Assembly (NCBI RefSeq): GCF_019891395.1
Contig: NZ_CP078143.1
Coordinates: 2,121,001 to 2,185,000, forward strand
Origin: Nitratireductor kimnyeongensis
Lineage (GTDB): Bacteria > Pseudomonadota > Alphaproteobacteria > Rhizobiales > Rhizobiaceae
Direction: 5' to 3'
DNA: 64,000 bases
A program made the translations under genes and the position numbers. Of the stretch, positions 8,940 through 17,361 are shown piece after piece. Positions within the stretch are counted from its first letter, which is position 1. Each line of letters starts with the position of its first letter. The notes beneath the pieces were generated by a model. The model did no database searches, was not told the origin of the DNA, and saw only the letters and a list, made by a program, of their open reading frames with translations.

Positions 8940-9484
8940 GGATCACCTCCGTTCGTCGTGATTTCGGCTGTCGGTGGCGACAGCGGGCTATGGCGAACCA
9001 TGGCGAGGGATCGGCGGCGCGTAGCGTGCCGCATTTGTGGCCATACGCTGGCGGCACCCCTTTCCAGCGGAGCCTCAATCTGCATTGGCGAAGGGAAACG
9101 AGGCGGCTGTCAGCGACTTTCGGATGGCGCCGGAAATCGGCGTGAACCGGCTAAACTTGCGGCCGAATCGTCAAGGTTTCCCCGCCACTTCTTGCCATGC
9201 GCATCGAATTGGCGAAGACATTCCCGCGCGGGTCGGTTAAGAACGACGATGGAGCAGACGCGCTGCTCTGGGGCGTCGAAACCCCTGTTAGCGGTCGGTG
9301 TCGGCCGCAACGGCACCATACTCCTTGACCTTATGGTCGGGGAGCCCTTGGCGTATGTCCAGGGCAACCCGCCTAAAGGCCACGGGGCCGGCTAACACGG
9401 TTTCGAACTCCCCGATCACCAGGTCAGCGAGAGTCGTTTGCGGGGGCGTACCGCAAGCAAACCCGCCATGATTGGGGACCAACC
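8940..9484. promoter_or_regulatory. control region between excisionase-like gene and QseM-like gene
   Basis: A 545-bp gap between divergent genes. It should hold the promoter of the transfer operon (minus strand) and that of the DUF2285 gene (plus strand). An imperfect double dyad lies just before the DUF2285 gene: GTTTGC at 9436-9441 with GCAAAC at 9457-9462, and inside it TTGCGG with CCGCAA (9438-9443, 9451-9456). This is a candidate operator. A minus-strand open frame ending at 9288 has reasonable codon use but no credible start, so it is left as an uncertain small hypothetical gene. Confidence 0.45.
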
Positions 9485-9772
9485 ATGCCGATTCTCGTCC
9501 AACTCGATCCCGATGTGGATGACGAAGCACCGACGGGGGACGGCATCACGCCTTACGACGAACGGCACTACGTCACCTACCTGCGCCTTCTCGACGCCAA
9601 GGCGGAAGGAGCGGACTGGGCCGAGGTCGCGCGCATTGTTCTACATCGCGATCCGATCACGGAAAAAGAGCTGACGTATCGTTGCTGGCAAAGCCATCTC
9701 GCTCGCGCGCAATGGCTATCCCGAGAAGGCTACAGGCGCATACTGGAACAGGCGGTGGCGGAAGGCCGTTAA
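9485..9772 (+). CDS. DUF2285 protein, QseM-like antiactivator
   Basis: A 95-residue single-domain DUF2285 protein. In Mesorhizobium ICEs the DUF2285 protein QseM blocks both the quorum regulator and FseA, holding transfer down. Recognisable parts are ITPYDERHYVTYLRLLDAK and WLSREGYRRIL. It stands convergent to the fseA-like gene (12 bp apart at the 3' ends), the natural partner for such an antiactivator. The role is inferred from family and context; no quorum-sensing traI/traR pair is visible in this window. Confidence 0.72.
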   Translation: MPILVQLDPDVDDEAPTGDGITPYDERHYVTYLRLLDAKAEGADWAEVARIVLHRDPITEKELTYRCWQSHLARAQWLSREGYRRILEQAVAEGR

Positions 9773-9786
9773 AATTCCGATTCCGG

Positions 9787-10570
9787 TCAGCCTTTACGCG
9801 GCTTGATCGGATAGTGCAGCAAGAGCCGATAGCCGCCCTTCATCATCTTCAGACCATGCGCGACAAGACGGCGGGCCTTGTTCTTGCGAGGATCGCTCTC
9901 CCAATCCTCCTTCGTCCCCTGAAAGCCGAGCAGAACTTCGGCGATGGTGCGGTAGCTTTCGTCGCGTAGCTTGGCGTCAAGTGCACGCAGAGACAGGATG
10001 TGAAACTGGCGCAACTGCGCCGGCATGGTGCGAAAATCGCGTCCGGGTGCGCGGTGATTGAGAGAGCGCCAGAAGCGGCGGGCAGCATGGGCACGCAATT
10101 CGAAGAAGCGATCTGAGGGTAAGCTGAAGGCGTAGAATGCCGCTGCATCGGGCATTGCATCTGGAAGCCAGAATTGATGTGTAGTGCCATCGATGCGCCA
10201 GAGGCCGTGCCAGCCATCTTCGGCCTGTCGCAGATCGAGATTGTCGAGATGCGCCAGCGCAACGATTGGTTCGGTCTCGCCAACCCTATGTTCAACGGGC
10301 GCCAGGCGAACGGCGCGTGGCTGAAGGCTCGGAATCCAGAACTGGGATTGACTGTCAGGCGGTGTTTCCGGGTCGCAGGGGAAATCGCAACCCCCAGCGC
10401 TTGGAGAATGCCTCCAGGCTACGCGAACCGGGTTCTTCGCCGCGCGTTATGATCTGATAGGCCCGATGATACTCGTCGTGTCGACGGAGATATTCCCATG
10501 CGAAACCGCCAGCGGAAATGCTCTTGGCGGGTTTGTAGGCCGCCGGTGAACGCCAGTCGATGTCCAGCAT
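9787..10570 (-). CDS. fseA: FseA-like excision/transfer activator, two frames joined by +1 frameshift
   Basis: Frame one starts at ATG 10570 (GGGGAGG site 7 nt ahead), encodes a DUF6499-type segment (DIDWRSPAAYKPAKSIS, GFAWEYLRRHDEYHRAYQ) and stops at 10355 after 71 residues. The DUF2285 half lies in the +1 frame and ends at 9787. Coding similarity runs on without a gap if the ribosome slips at CCC-C (10378-10381, after TTT): RWGLRFP then continues CDPETPPDSQSQFWIPSLQ. The fused product would be about 260 residues. The second frame has no ATG until 10155, well inside its coding part. This matches the known msi172-msi171 programmed frameshift that makes FseA in ICEMlSymR7A. FseA activates the excisionase operon. 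A plain frameshift mutation is the alternative. Confidence 0.78.
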
Positions 10571-10827
10571 AACGTTGCCTCCCCTTACCCAGCGCGTATA
10601 ACCGCGCCCGACCAGAGAGGTTCGGCAGCACACGACAGTGTTTGAAGTCGCTATAGTCCGATATATTGATCGCGTAAGCCGATCATTATTCGTGATTTTC
10701 TTGGTAACATTACCTCTTCGACTACGCGAGCCGGGCGAAGCCCGGCGAGCGCGCGAACCATTGGAAAGTGCACCCGCCGACCGGCGTTCCGGTCGGCGAC
10801 AATGGAGCGGGATTCCATGGGGCGGCA
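10571..10827. promoter_or_regulatory. fseA-like promoter region and two hairpins
   Basis: A 257-bp gap. Next to the fseA-like gene is a dyad TGATCG/CGATCA with 7-nt spacer (10667-10685), a possible operator in an AT-rich stretch. On the other side, downstream of the DNA methyltransferase, are two perfect hairpins: GCCGGGC/GCCCGGC with 3-nt loop (10730-10746) and GCCGACCGG/CCGGTCGGC with 4-nt loop (10776-10797). Neither has a T-run, so they may act as transcript-end structures rather than intrinsic terminators. Confidence 0.45.
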
Positions 10828-11499
10828 CTATGCGGCCGCCCGATGCTGCGGCTGCCCGGCAAGCCGCTTGCTGGCGGTGCGATAGTGGCCGTTGTCCAGT
10901 TCAATGCCGGTCCAGTCCCGCCCGAGCTGGTGAGCGGCCACCAGTGTCGAGCCGCTGCCGCAAAACGGGTCCAGCACAAGGTCGCCCGGCTGCGTGAAAG
11001 CCTCGATCAACGGGGCCAGCGCCTCAATCGGCTTCTGCGTCGGATGCAGCCGGTTCCCGGTATAGGGAAAATCCAGAACATCGGGGATGGGACGGGCGGG
11101 CCGGGCGGGATTGCCTTTCGCCAGCAAATAGGCTTGCTCGTGCTCATAGCGAAGGAAGCGGGTCGATGACGCATAGCACTTACGGAACACAAGATGCCCG
11201 ACGATGCGGAAGCCTGCCGCGCGCCAGGCGTCCATGAACAAATCAACCCTATTCCAGCCGTAGAAGCTGACGCAAAAGCCGCCATCCTTCAAAACGCGGT
11301 GCATCTGCCGGAAGGCGGGGCGAAGCCAACGGCCGTTATCGTCATTAGCGACGGTGCGGCCATCTCTCGCCCGGTAGCGGGTCACATAGGGCGGGTCGGT
11401 CAGAATGAAATCAACCGATGCGGCATCGAACGCCTGCATGACATTGATACAATCGGCATTGAAAATCACTTTGCGGGGAGCCTTGGCGTTGCCGGTCAT
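10828..11499 (-). CDS. site-specific DNA methyltransferase
   Basis: A 223-residue N6-adenine or N4-cytosine type DNA methyltransferase. The catalytic motif IV DPPY (in DFILTDPPYVTRY, near residue 35) precedes the SAM motif I DPFCGSGSTLVAA (near residue 190), the order of the beta class that includes CcrM. No restriction endonuclease is adjacent, so it is a solitary methylase, as is common beside fseA in these elements; an anti-restriction or regulatory role is likely. It reads in the same direction as the fseA-like gene. Confidence 0.88.
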   Translation of the reverse strand: MTGNAKAPRKVIFNADCINVMQAFDAASVDFILTDPPYVTRYRARDGRTVANDDNGRWLRPAFRQMHRVLKDGGFCVSFYGWNRVDLFMDAWRAAGFRIVGHLVFRKCYASSTRFLRYEHEQAYLLAKGNPARPARPIPDVLDFPYTGNRLHPTQKPIEALAPLIEAFTQPGDLVLDPFCGSGSTLVAAHQLGRDWTGIELDNGHYRTASKRLAGQPQHRAAA

Positions 11500-11910
11500 G
11501 TTCTAATCCTCGGGTTTGAAGGTCAGCGTAGCGAAGCGCCGCGCCTGACCTTCTGGCTGTCGCCGAGACCGGGTGTGCAAACGGAGGGAGGCTTCGCGGG
11601 GAACCGGCTGCACGAAGCGCGGAACGCGCGCAGGAAGCTGGGCGGAAGCTTCGCGAAGTGCGCCGAGGGCGGAGCCCTAAGCTGTCTAGAACTATCTCTG
11701 CAGCACAATCCTCACATCGGCCGTTTACCGACTGTTCGCTTTCAGAGATTTTGGGAATCGCTCGCTTCAACTTCGTCCGAAACTACGCCCTTTCAGGACC
11801 GGGAACTCTCGGCTTCGAAGTAGACGGTGAAAGGGCTGGCGGTCGGCTTTCCAACTACGCTTCTATTGTCTCAATTATCTGGACTTGGCTCTCAATAGCG
11901 CGAAATCTAG
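11500..11910. other. 411-bp gap upstream of the HerA-like gene, structured, no gene seen
   Basis: No convincing gene. A perfect 9-bp inverted repeat GAAGGTCAG/CTGACCTTC lies at 11518-11553 around an 18-nt loop. The next 100 bp carry several copies of the palindromic word CTTCGCG or its complement (around 11598-11660). From about 11690 on, base composition falls towards that of the defence-like genes, marking a likely cargo junction. The promoter of the four-gene cluster, and possibly an RNA gene, should lie here. Confidence 0.4.
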
Positions 11911-14214
11911 GTGATCGACTCGACGGGGGCTATCTTCCAGCTTCCTCTTGGGCAACATACACGGGGGGTGGTCGTGGAAGCAGCAAGACGGCAGACGCGG
12001 CATAGGGTCGCCAGCCTAATAATCTACGCCGCTTTGCTTATCGCAGTCCAATATTGGGTGGTATCGACAGGCCTTACGCCTAACGAGAATGCCATCTGGC
12101 TGTATAGTGGCTTCGCCAGTCTTCTGTTCGGCAGCCGACTGCTCAATCCGCATTTCACGCCTCCGGCGGATGCGGCCACGAACGCATTCATGGCGCTCGC
12201 GGCGCTGATAGCGGCGTCGCTCGTCGTTGCGCCGGGCAGCCCCGATGCCGCGCTGTTGTGGAGCGTCATTGCACTGTGCGCCGTCATATGTGTCGTGTCC
12301 GTTCTGGTACTGCTCATCAGGCCCCCGGTCGGCGCGGAGACCCGCCCGCTCGTCCGGCTCGCGGACAAGGCGGTTCGCGGGCTGGGAAGCCCGGTCGTTA
12401 TCTTCACGATCGTCATCCTGCTGTGCGTCTGGCTCTTTCACCGGACGCGCGCGGATGAAGTCGTAGCCATCCTCAGCGCCTGGGCTGTGATCGTCGTCTT
12501 GCGGCCCGTGGAGTCGGTCCTAAGCTTCGTCGATTGGGCCAGAGAACAATGGGGCGTGGTCCGGGCCGATCAGGTTATCGGCGCGATAGCCGCCTATCAG
12601 TCGCCCGGAATCGTGTTGGTGCGGCAGCTCGGCGATAACAGCGTGCCGTGCGGCACGCCAATGGTGGTCGCCGACGATAACGGGCCGTGGATGCTGGGCG
12701 TCGCCCTGAACTATGTTGGGCGTGACGAAGGAAACCTGCTTCGTGTGCTCACCGTGCGGCTGCCAGAAGGCCTCAAGAGCCGTATCAGCAAGCTGCCGGA
12801 GGCAAGGGGCACGGGTATCGCGCTTGCCCTGTCCGCCACGCCGGAAGAACTGGCCGACGTGCCCGCGATCCAATGGATCAACCGTCTGTGCGGCGTCGTC
12901 GTCAGCGACACCAATCTCGACTACGTGCTCTTCGAAGTGACGGAAGACAGAGACCTTGCGGAGGGGCGGCTGGTGGAAGCCCGCATTGGCGACCATCATG
13001 TCATTTTCCAGATCATCGACGGACTGACGCGCGAAGACATTGTCCAGCAGAAAAACACCTACGGCTATGCACGGGCCAAGGCCCGGAAAATCGGCCGGTG
13101 GGACGCGGATGCCGGAAAATTCGTGCCGGTGAAATGGCTGCCCCGGATCAATGCGCCCGTCTTCTTGCTCGATTCCGACGAGCATGCCGTCTCTCCCGGC
13201 GCGCTCGGACATTTCCCAAGTACGAGTTTCGGCGTTGGCCTGAATATCTCGGACGCGGTGACGCATAACACCGCGATCCTCGGCATTCTTGGTATCGGCA
13301 AAAGCTACCTATCGATCGAGCTGGTCGAGCGAATGATTGCCGACGGGATCAAGGTGATCTGCCTCGACCTGACCAATCAGTATACCGAGCTGCTGTCGGA
13401 ATTCATCGATCCTGTCCACGAAGCAGAGCGTTACCAGGAATTGGTGGCCGCAGGACAAGGCGGTGCTCCGAACCAGAACCAGGAACAGGGCGGAAGCCAT
13501 TTGGCGTTTCGGGCACGGGTCACGGAACAGTTACGCGCTTTCGTTAATCCGGCCGAACAACGGCGGCTGCGTGTCCTCAATCCTGCCCAGTTTGAGGTTA
13601 CACGGCAGGCAGGCGGCCTGTTCCAAGGCAACGCAAACATGGCGACGCTTACCCCCACAGAAATCACAGCGATCGTATCGGATGCGGCCCTTACGGTGTG
13701 TCAGGAACTCGGCATGATCGACCGGGCGCGGGTCTGCCTCGTCTATGAAGAAGCGCACTCCCTCGTCCCCGAATGGAATTCCGTGGTCGCCGAAGGCGAC
13801 AAGGCGGCGACGGCGCGCAGCGCGCGGGCGATCCTGCAAGGACGCAAATACGGCCTGGGTTGCCTGCTCATCACGCAGCGTACGGCAAACGTGACGAAGA
13901 CGATCCTCAATCAATGCAATACGATCTTCGCCATGAGGACGTTCGACGACACAGGAAAGGAGTTCCTGTCCAACTATATCGGCAGGGACTATGCCGGTGT
14001 GCTTCCCAGTCTTGAGGCGCGGCATGCCGTGATTTTCGGCAAGGCCTCGTCCTGCGAGAATCCGGTCCTTGTGCGCTTGAATGACCGCCAACCCTTCCTC
14101 GATGCTTTCCGCGCGGCACATCCGGTCCAGCCGTTGCTTGCTGCGCCAGTGCCTCAAGACGAGCCGGAGCCTGCGGAGCAGGCGAACGAAGTCGACGACC
14201 AAATTCCGTTCTAA
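11911..14214 (+). CDS. membrane-anchored HerA/FtsK-like ATPase (DUF87)
   Basis: A 767-residue protein. The first 230 residues contain about six hydrophobic segments (for example SLIIYAALLIAVQYWVV, ALLWSVIALCAVICVVSVLV, VVIFTIVILLCVWLF), so the ATPase is membrane-bound. The HerA-type core follows: Walker A GILGIGKS (about 457-464), Walker B and catalytic glutamates LVYEEAHSLVP (about 610-620), then LLITQRTANVTKTILNQCN, the motif in which HerA proteins carry the trans-acting arginine and sensor. HerA ATPases pump DNA and pair with nucleases, in repair and in several anti-phage systems. GTG 11911 gives the longest frame; GTG 11968 or 11974, behind a GGGGGG run, are plausible alternatives. First gene of a four-gene cargo cluster. 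Confidence 0.85.
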   Translation: MIDSTGAIFQLPLGQHTRGVVVEAARRQTRHRVASLIIYAALLIAVQYWVVSTGLTPNENAIWLYSGFASLLFGSRLLNPHFTPPADAATNAFMALAALIAASLVVAPGSPDAALLWSVIALCAVICVVSVLVLLIRPPVGAETRPLVRLADKAVRGLGSPVVIFTIVILLCVWLFHRTRADEVVAILSAWAVIVVLRPVESVLSFVDWAREQWGVVRADQVIGAIAAYQSPGIVLVRQLGDNSVPCGTPMVVADDNGPWMLGVALNYVGRDEGNLLRVLTVRLPEGLKSRISKLPEARGTGIALALSATPEELADVPAIQWINRLCGVVVSDTNLDYVLFEVTEDRDLAEGRLVEARIGDHHVIFQIIDGLTREDIVQQKNTYGYARAKARKIGRWDADAGKFVPVKWLPRINAPVFLLDSDEHAVSPGALGHFPSTSFGVGLNISDAVTHNTAILGILGIGKSYLSIELVERMIADGIKVICLDLTNQYTELLSEFIDPVHEAERYQELVAAGQGGAPNQNQEQGGSHLAFRARVTEQLRAFVNPAEQRRLRVLNPAQFEVTRQAGGLFQGNANMATLTPTEITAIVSDAALTVCQELGMIDRARVCLVYEEAHSLVPEWNSVVAEGDKAATARSARAILQGRKYGLGCLLITQRTANVTKTILNQCNTIFAMRTFDDTGKEFLSNYIGRDYAGVLPSLEARHAVIFGKASSCENPVLVRLNDRQPFLDAFRAAHPVQPLLAAPVPQDEPEPAEQANEVDDQIPF

Positions 14215-14333
14215 GCTAAATGCATGTCTAGATGCTTGCCACATACGGATGGCAACGGTGGAAAGCGGAAAGCCGTTATACTTGTCAGAATCATCGGTCA
14301 TACCAGCACTATTAAAACAAAAGGTAGGCAGTC
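14215..14333 (+). other. structured gap before the reverse transcriptase, candidate RNA
   Basis: A 119-nt AT-rich gap with three small stem-loops in a row: GCAT/ATGC (14222-14235), TTGCCA/TGGCAA (14236-14255) and AACGG/CCGTT (14254-14277, overlapping the second). Reverse transcriptases of defence systems often work with a short RNA encoded next to them, so this is a place to look for one. A leader controlling RT translation is an equal alternative. Confidence 0.3.
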
Positions 14334-15926
14334 TTGGCGTTCAAACTCTCCGTTTCAGCACTTGAGAAATCAATCAAGCATCTTTGCAAATACGGTGACA
14401 CCGATGTGTTTCCCCATTTGCCGGAGCTTGCGTTCTTTCGGGACGAGAGTGCAGCCATCGTGACTGAACTCAAGGAACTTGACCTTGATTCCTATAACCC
14501 AGGTGGCGCGTTCGAGGCTCTTGCGCCGAAGAGCCGTTTCGGCTTCAGGATTACTCATCAGTTGAGTGCTGTGGACACGGTCCTGCTTCTTGCTGCGGTC
14601 ATAGAGATCGGCTCTCTGATCGAAGCTAGGCGACCTGATCCGAAAGGTCTTGAAGCGTTTTCGTATCGTTTCGACAGCACGACCGAGGGGTCACTTTTCC
14701 TGCCGAACCGTACATTTAAGGATTGGCTCCATGCGCAGCAGAACCGCATTCAGGGCAGTCTCAAGATAAAGCAGGTGGTGCTGACGGACATCTCGGACTT
14801 CTATGCCCGCATAAATTTTCACCGCTTGGAAAATCTACTCGACGAGGCCGCCCCCGCGAACGGCGCGGCAAGATACGTCAAGAAGGTGATCAAGGTCATC
14901 CGGGCGAAGCAGTCGTTTGGATTGCCGGTTGGCGGCACTGCGGCGAGACTGCTGGCTGAGCTGGCGCTTTCCGACACTGACAAGGCACTCATAGACCACG
15001 GCATTATAGCCACGCGATTTGTCGACGATTTCCGCATCTTTCTGAACGCCGGCGATAATCCGTACGACGTCCTGAGCTTTCTTGCCCAGCAGCTCAGCAT
15101 AAATGAGGGCTTATCGCTCAATGCTGCAAAGACGAGAGTCATGTCGCGGACGGCCTATTTGGAAACGCTCAAAGGGCTGACCAGTGATATATCGGAGGAA
15201 GCCGAGGGAGAGGCTCTCGAAACCTTAACTGCGGACATCTATTTTGAGGAGTCGCCAGACCCTGAGGATGTAGAGGCCCTCAAAACACTTAATTTGCTTG
15301 GATTTCTTCAGGAGGAAATCGGCAAGGAGGACTATGATGTTGGCCGGATCAAGGTGATTTTCCGCGCCCTCAAGATCGCAAAGCCCCCCGATTCCATCGA
15401 ATACATCATTTCGAACTTTTCGGAGTTGGTGGTGTTCGCCAAGGAGGTGAGCCTCTTGATGCAGGCGCTGGAGGAAGAATCGCCTGGCTGCTTCAACGAC
15501 CTCGCAGACAGCGTTATTCTGGCGATCTTGGAGCCCCCGGCCTCCAGTATCCAAGTCATCCGGACCTGGATGCTTGAATTATTCGTGCGCGGCACCGTGC
15601 CGATCTCAGGTGTACAGTTCAAAAAGATCGAAAACCTGTCGTCGCTGCTGGACAAGAGGCAGCTTCACATCATCCGGAGTAGGACGAACAACAAGCATTT
15701 CTTTCGCATGCACAAAGCCGCTGTCGGACAGATTCCGCCCTTCGAGCAGCCTGCATTCATATCTGGTGCAGTTTGCTTACCGAAGGACGAATATGAAAAC
15801 TGGCTCGCCACGCTCAAACCGATCTTCTCGGGACCGACCTGCCACCTTTTCCTTAAATGGGTGAAGTCTAATAAAGAAAAGTTAATAACAAAGCTTGGCA
15901 CTTCGGTAGATGATCAGGTTGAATAA
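14334..15926 (+). CDS. reverse transcriptase of defence/Abi type
   Basis: RNA-directed DNA polymerase, 530 residues. Motif A is VVLTDISDFYARINFHRLEN (Asp near residue 152), motif B GLPVGGTAARLLAEL (about 196), motif C TRFVDDFRIF (FVDD at about 229-232, both catalytic aspartates kept), motif D SLNAAKTRVM. The style (FYxxI, GLPVG..A..LAE, FVDDFRIF) resembles the unknown-group/DRT and AbiA/AbiK RTs and not group II intron RTs: no maturase or HNH domain follows. Residues 290-530 are mostly helical and lack a known motif. The start is TTG (14334); an in-frame TAG sits just upstream and no ATG follows early. GC content is clearly lower than that of the element backbone. Likely works with the neighbouring ATPase, nucleotidyltransferase and nuclease. 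Confidence 0.85.
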   Translation: MAFKLSVSALEKSIKHLCKYGDTDVFPHLPELAFFRDESAAIVTELKELDLDSYNPGGAFEALAPKSRFGFRITHQLSAVDTVLLLAAVIEIGSLIEARRPDPKGLEAFSYRFDSTTEGSLFLPNRTFKDWLHAQQNRIQGSLKIKQVVLTDISDFYARINFHRLENLLDEAAPANGAARYVKKVIKVIRAKQSFGLPVGGTAARLLAELALSDTDKALIDHGIIATRFVDDFRIFLNAGDNPYDVLSFLAQQLSINEGLSLNAAKTRVMSRTAYLETLKGLTSDISEEAEGEALETLTADIYFEESPDPEDVEALKTLNLLGFLQEEIGKEDYDVGRIKVIFRALKIAKPPDSIEYIISNFSELVVFAKEVSLLMQALEEESPGCFNDLADSVILAILEPPASSIQVIRTWMLELFVRGTVPISGVQFKKIENLSSLLDKRQLHIIRSRTNNKHFFRMHKAAVGQIPPFEQPAFISGAVCLPKDEYENWLATLKPIFSGPTCHLFLKWVKSNKEKLITKLGTSVDDQVE

Positions 15927-15966
15927 GATATATAATTGCAACAGCGGCATCGTATAGGCTGGCTCT

Positions 15967-17361
15967 ATGATCGAGCGGGAAGAAATTGAGGCTCAAAGCA
16001 AGCACCTCGATGTGCATGTGCCCAATGTCGAGCGGGACTACGTTTTTGGTTGGTTGCTGAAAGCCTTCTTCGAGCATCCATGGCTGGGACATGTCCTCGT
16101 CTTCAAAGGCGGCAACTGCATGCGTAAGGCGTACTATCCGGCAACCCGCTTCTCTTCTGATCTCGATTTCAGTGTCACCTCGGCGATCGATGCGGAGCGC
16201 TTCAGGACGGCTGTAAACGAGGCATGCCTGAGCGCGCAGGATGCTTGTGGCGTCGTGTTCGAGACGAACAAGAACACGTTCGAAGCCGACCGCATGATCG
16301 ATACGCAGCGGCAGGCATTCAAGGGCAAGGTCTACTTCAAAGATTTCTATGGTCAGGACAGCAATCTCACCATCAGCGTGAAGCTGGATGTGACGGAGTT
16401 TGATCGGCTGTTACTGCCTGTTGTCCAGCGACCGCTCATTCATCCCTATTCTGATGCGGCGCAGTGCCAAGTGAACGTGCAGTGTATGGCCCTGGAAGAG
16501 TTGCTGGCCAACAAGTTGAAGTGCCTCTTGCAGCGTCGGCACTCGTTCGACCTTTATGATCTCGTCTATGCAGCGTTTTTCGAGCGATCGATTGAGGTGG
16601 ACCGAAGTTTGGTGCTGAGCACATTCCTGCGAAAAACCATTTTTGAGCGCAGCCCCGGCTCTGCCAAGCAAATCCTGCTTGGGCTACCCATGGCCTTTTT
16701 CCAAGGTGTCTGGAACAAGTACATCGTCTGCCCTGTCGAGAGCCGTTTTGATTTCGATCGCGTGGCAGAAGGGTTCCGGTCAGCGATTGACCTAATATTC
16801 GGAGACGTGCAGCCGAGGGGATTCGAACCGGATCCGTTTTATCCGGCAGAATTCCGCAATCTGATCCTTGAGGCGGGCGCCAGTCGTCGCCTTATGAATA
16901 TCACCTATGATGGGCACCAGCGAGTTATCGAACCCTACTCGCTTGCGTATAAAAGACGCCAAGACGGGCACGCATCCGAATATTTCTATGCTTGGGATCG
17001 CACCGGCGGGCGTTCGTCGCCACCTGGCATCAAGACGTTCTTCCACCACAAAATTCAAAACCTCTCGCTCGGCGAAGAGCAGTTTGAGCCGCGCTTTGAG
17101 ATCGAGCTGTCAAGAGCTGGGGAGGCTGCACAGAAAGGGTATTTCGGGAAGCCGTTCGCGGGGAGTGGGCGGGTGCCCGTATTCGGCCGTCCGGCTGCCG
17201 TCCAGACCCGGGCGCGACGAAACCCGTTTGCACAGACCTACACAGTCGAATGCCCATACTGCCAAAAGCGGTTTAAACGCACTACTAACTCTACCGCTCT
17301 TAACGCCCACAAAGACAGCAACGGTTATCCTTGCCGATCACGGCGAGGATATCTGGTGTGA
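15967..17361 (+). CDS. AbiEii/AbiGii-like nucleotidyltransferase with WYL-like and zinc-finger tail
   Basis: A 464-residue protein. The N-terminal 230 residues are an AbiEii-type nucleotidyltransferase: FKGGNCMRKAY (about 46-56), RFSSDLDFSV with the metal-binding DxD (about 61-70), and the downstream NKLKCLLQRRHSFDLYDL block (about 183-200). Such enzymes add nucleotides to RNA such as tRNA acceptor ends and act as toxins. Residues about 310-365 (YDGHQRVIEPYSLAYKRR, then a stretch ending GIKTFFHHKIQNL) resemble a WYL ligand-binding domain. The C-terminus has a zinc-finger-like CPYCQKRF, then AHKDSNGYPC. The partner antitoxin AbiEi is absent; the RT gene lies 40 bp upstream instead. The WYL assignment is by eye. 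Confidence 0.8.
   Translation: MIEREEIEAQSKHLDVHVPNVERDYVFGWLLKAFFEHPWLGHVLVFKGGNCMRKAYYPATRFSSDLDFSVTSAIDAERFRTAVNEACLSAQDACGVVFETNKNTFEADRMIDTQRQAFKGKVYFKDFYGQDSNLTISVKLDVTEFDRLLLPVVQRPLIHPYSDAAQCQVNVQCMALEELLANKLKCLLQRRHSFDLYDLVYAAFFERSIEVDRSLVLSTFLRKTIFERSPGSAKQILLGLPMAFFQGVWNKYIVCPVESRFDFDRVAEGFRSAIDLIFGDVQPRGFEPDPFYPAEFRNLILEAGASRRLMNITYDGHQRVIEPYSLAYKRRQDGHASEYFYAWDRTGGRSSPPGIKTFFHHKIQNLSLGEEQFEPRFEIELSRAGEAAQKGYFGKPFAGSGRVPVFGRPAAVQTRARRNPFAQTYTVECPYCQKRFKRTTNSTALNAHKDSNGYPCRSRRGYLV

Noticed and set aside
9288..9530. Minus-strand open frame before the DUF2285 gene
   Set aside because: Codon use is acceptable, but there is no credible start or ribosome site, and it overlaps the DUF2285 start on the other strand; kept only as a remark.
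14334..15926. Reading the RT as a retron or group II intron
   Set aside because: No maturase, HNH or intron domain V/VI is seen, and no msr/msd structure with flanking inverted repeats was recognised. The small stems upstream are too short to call a retron RNA.
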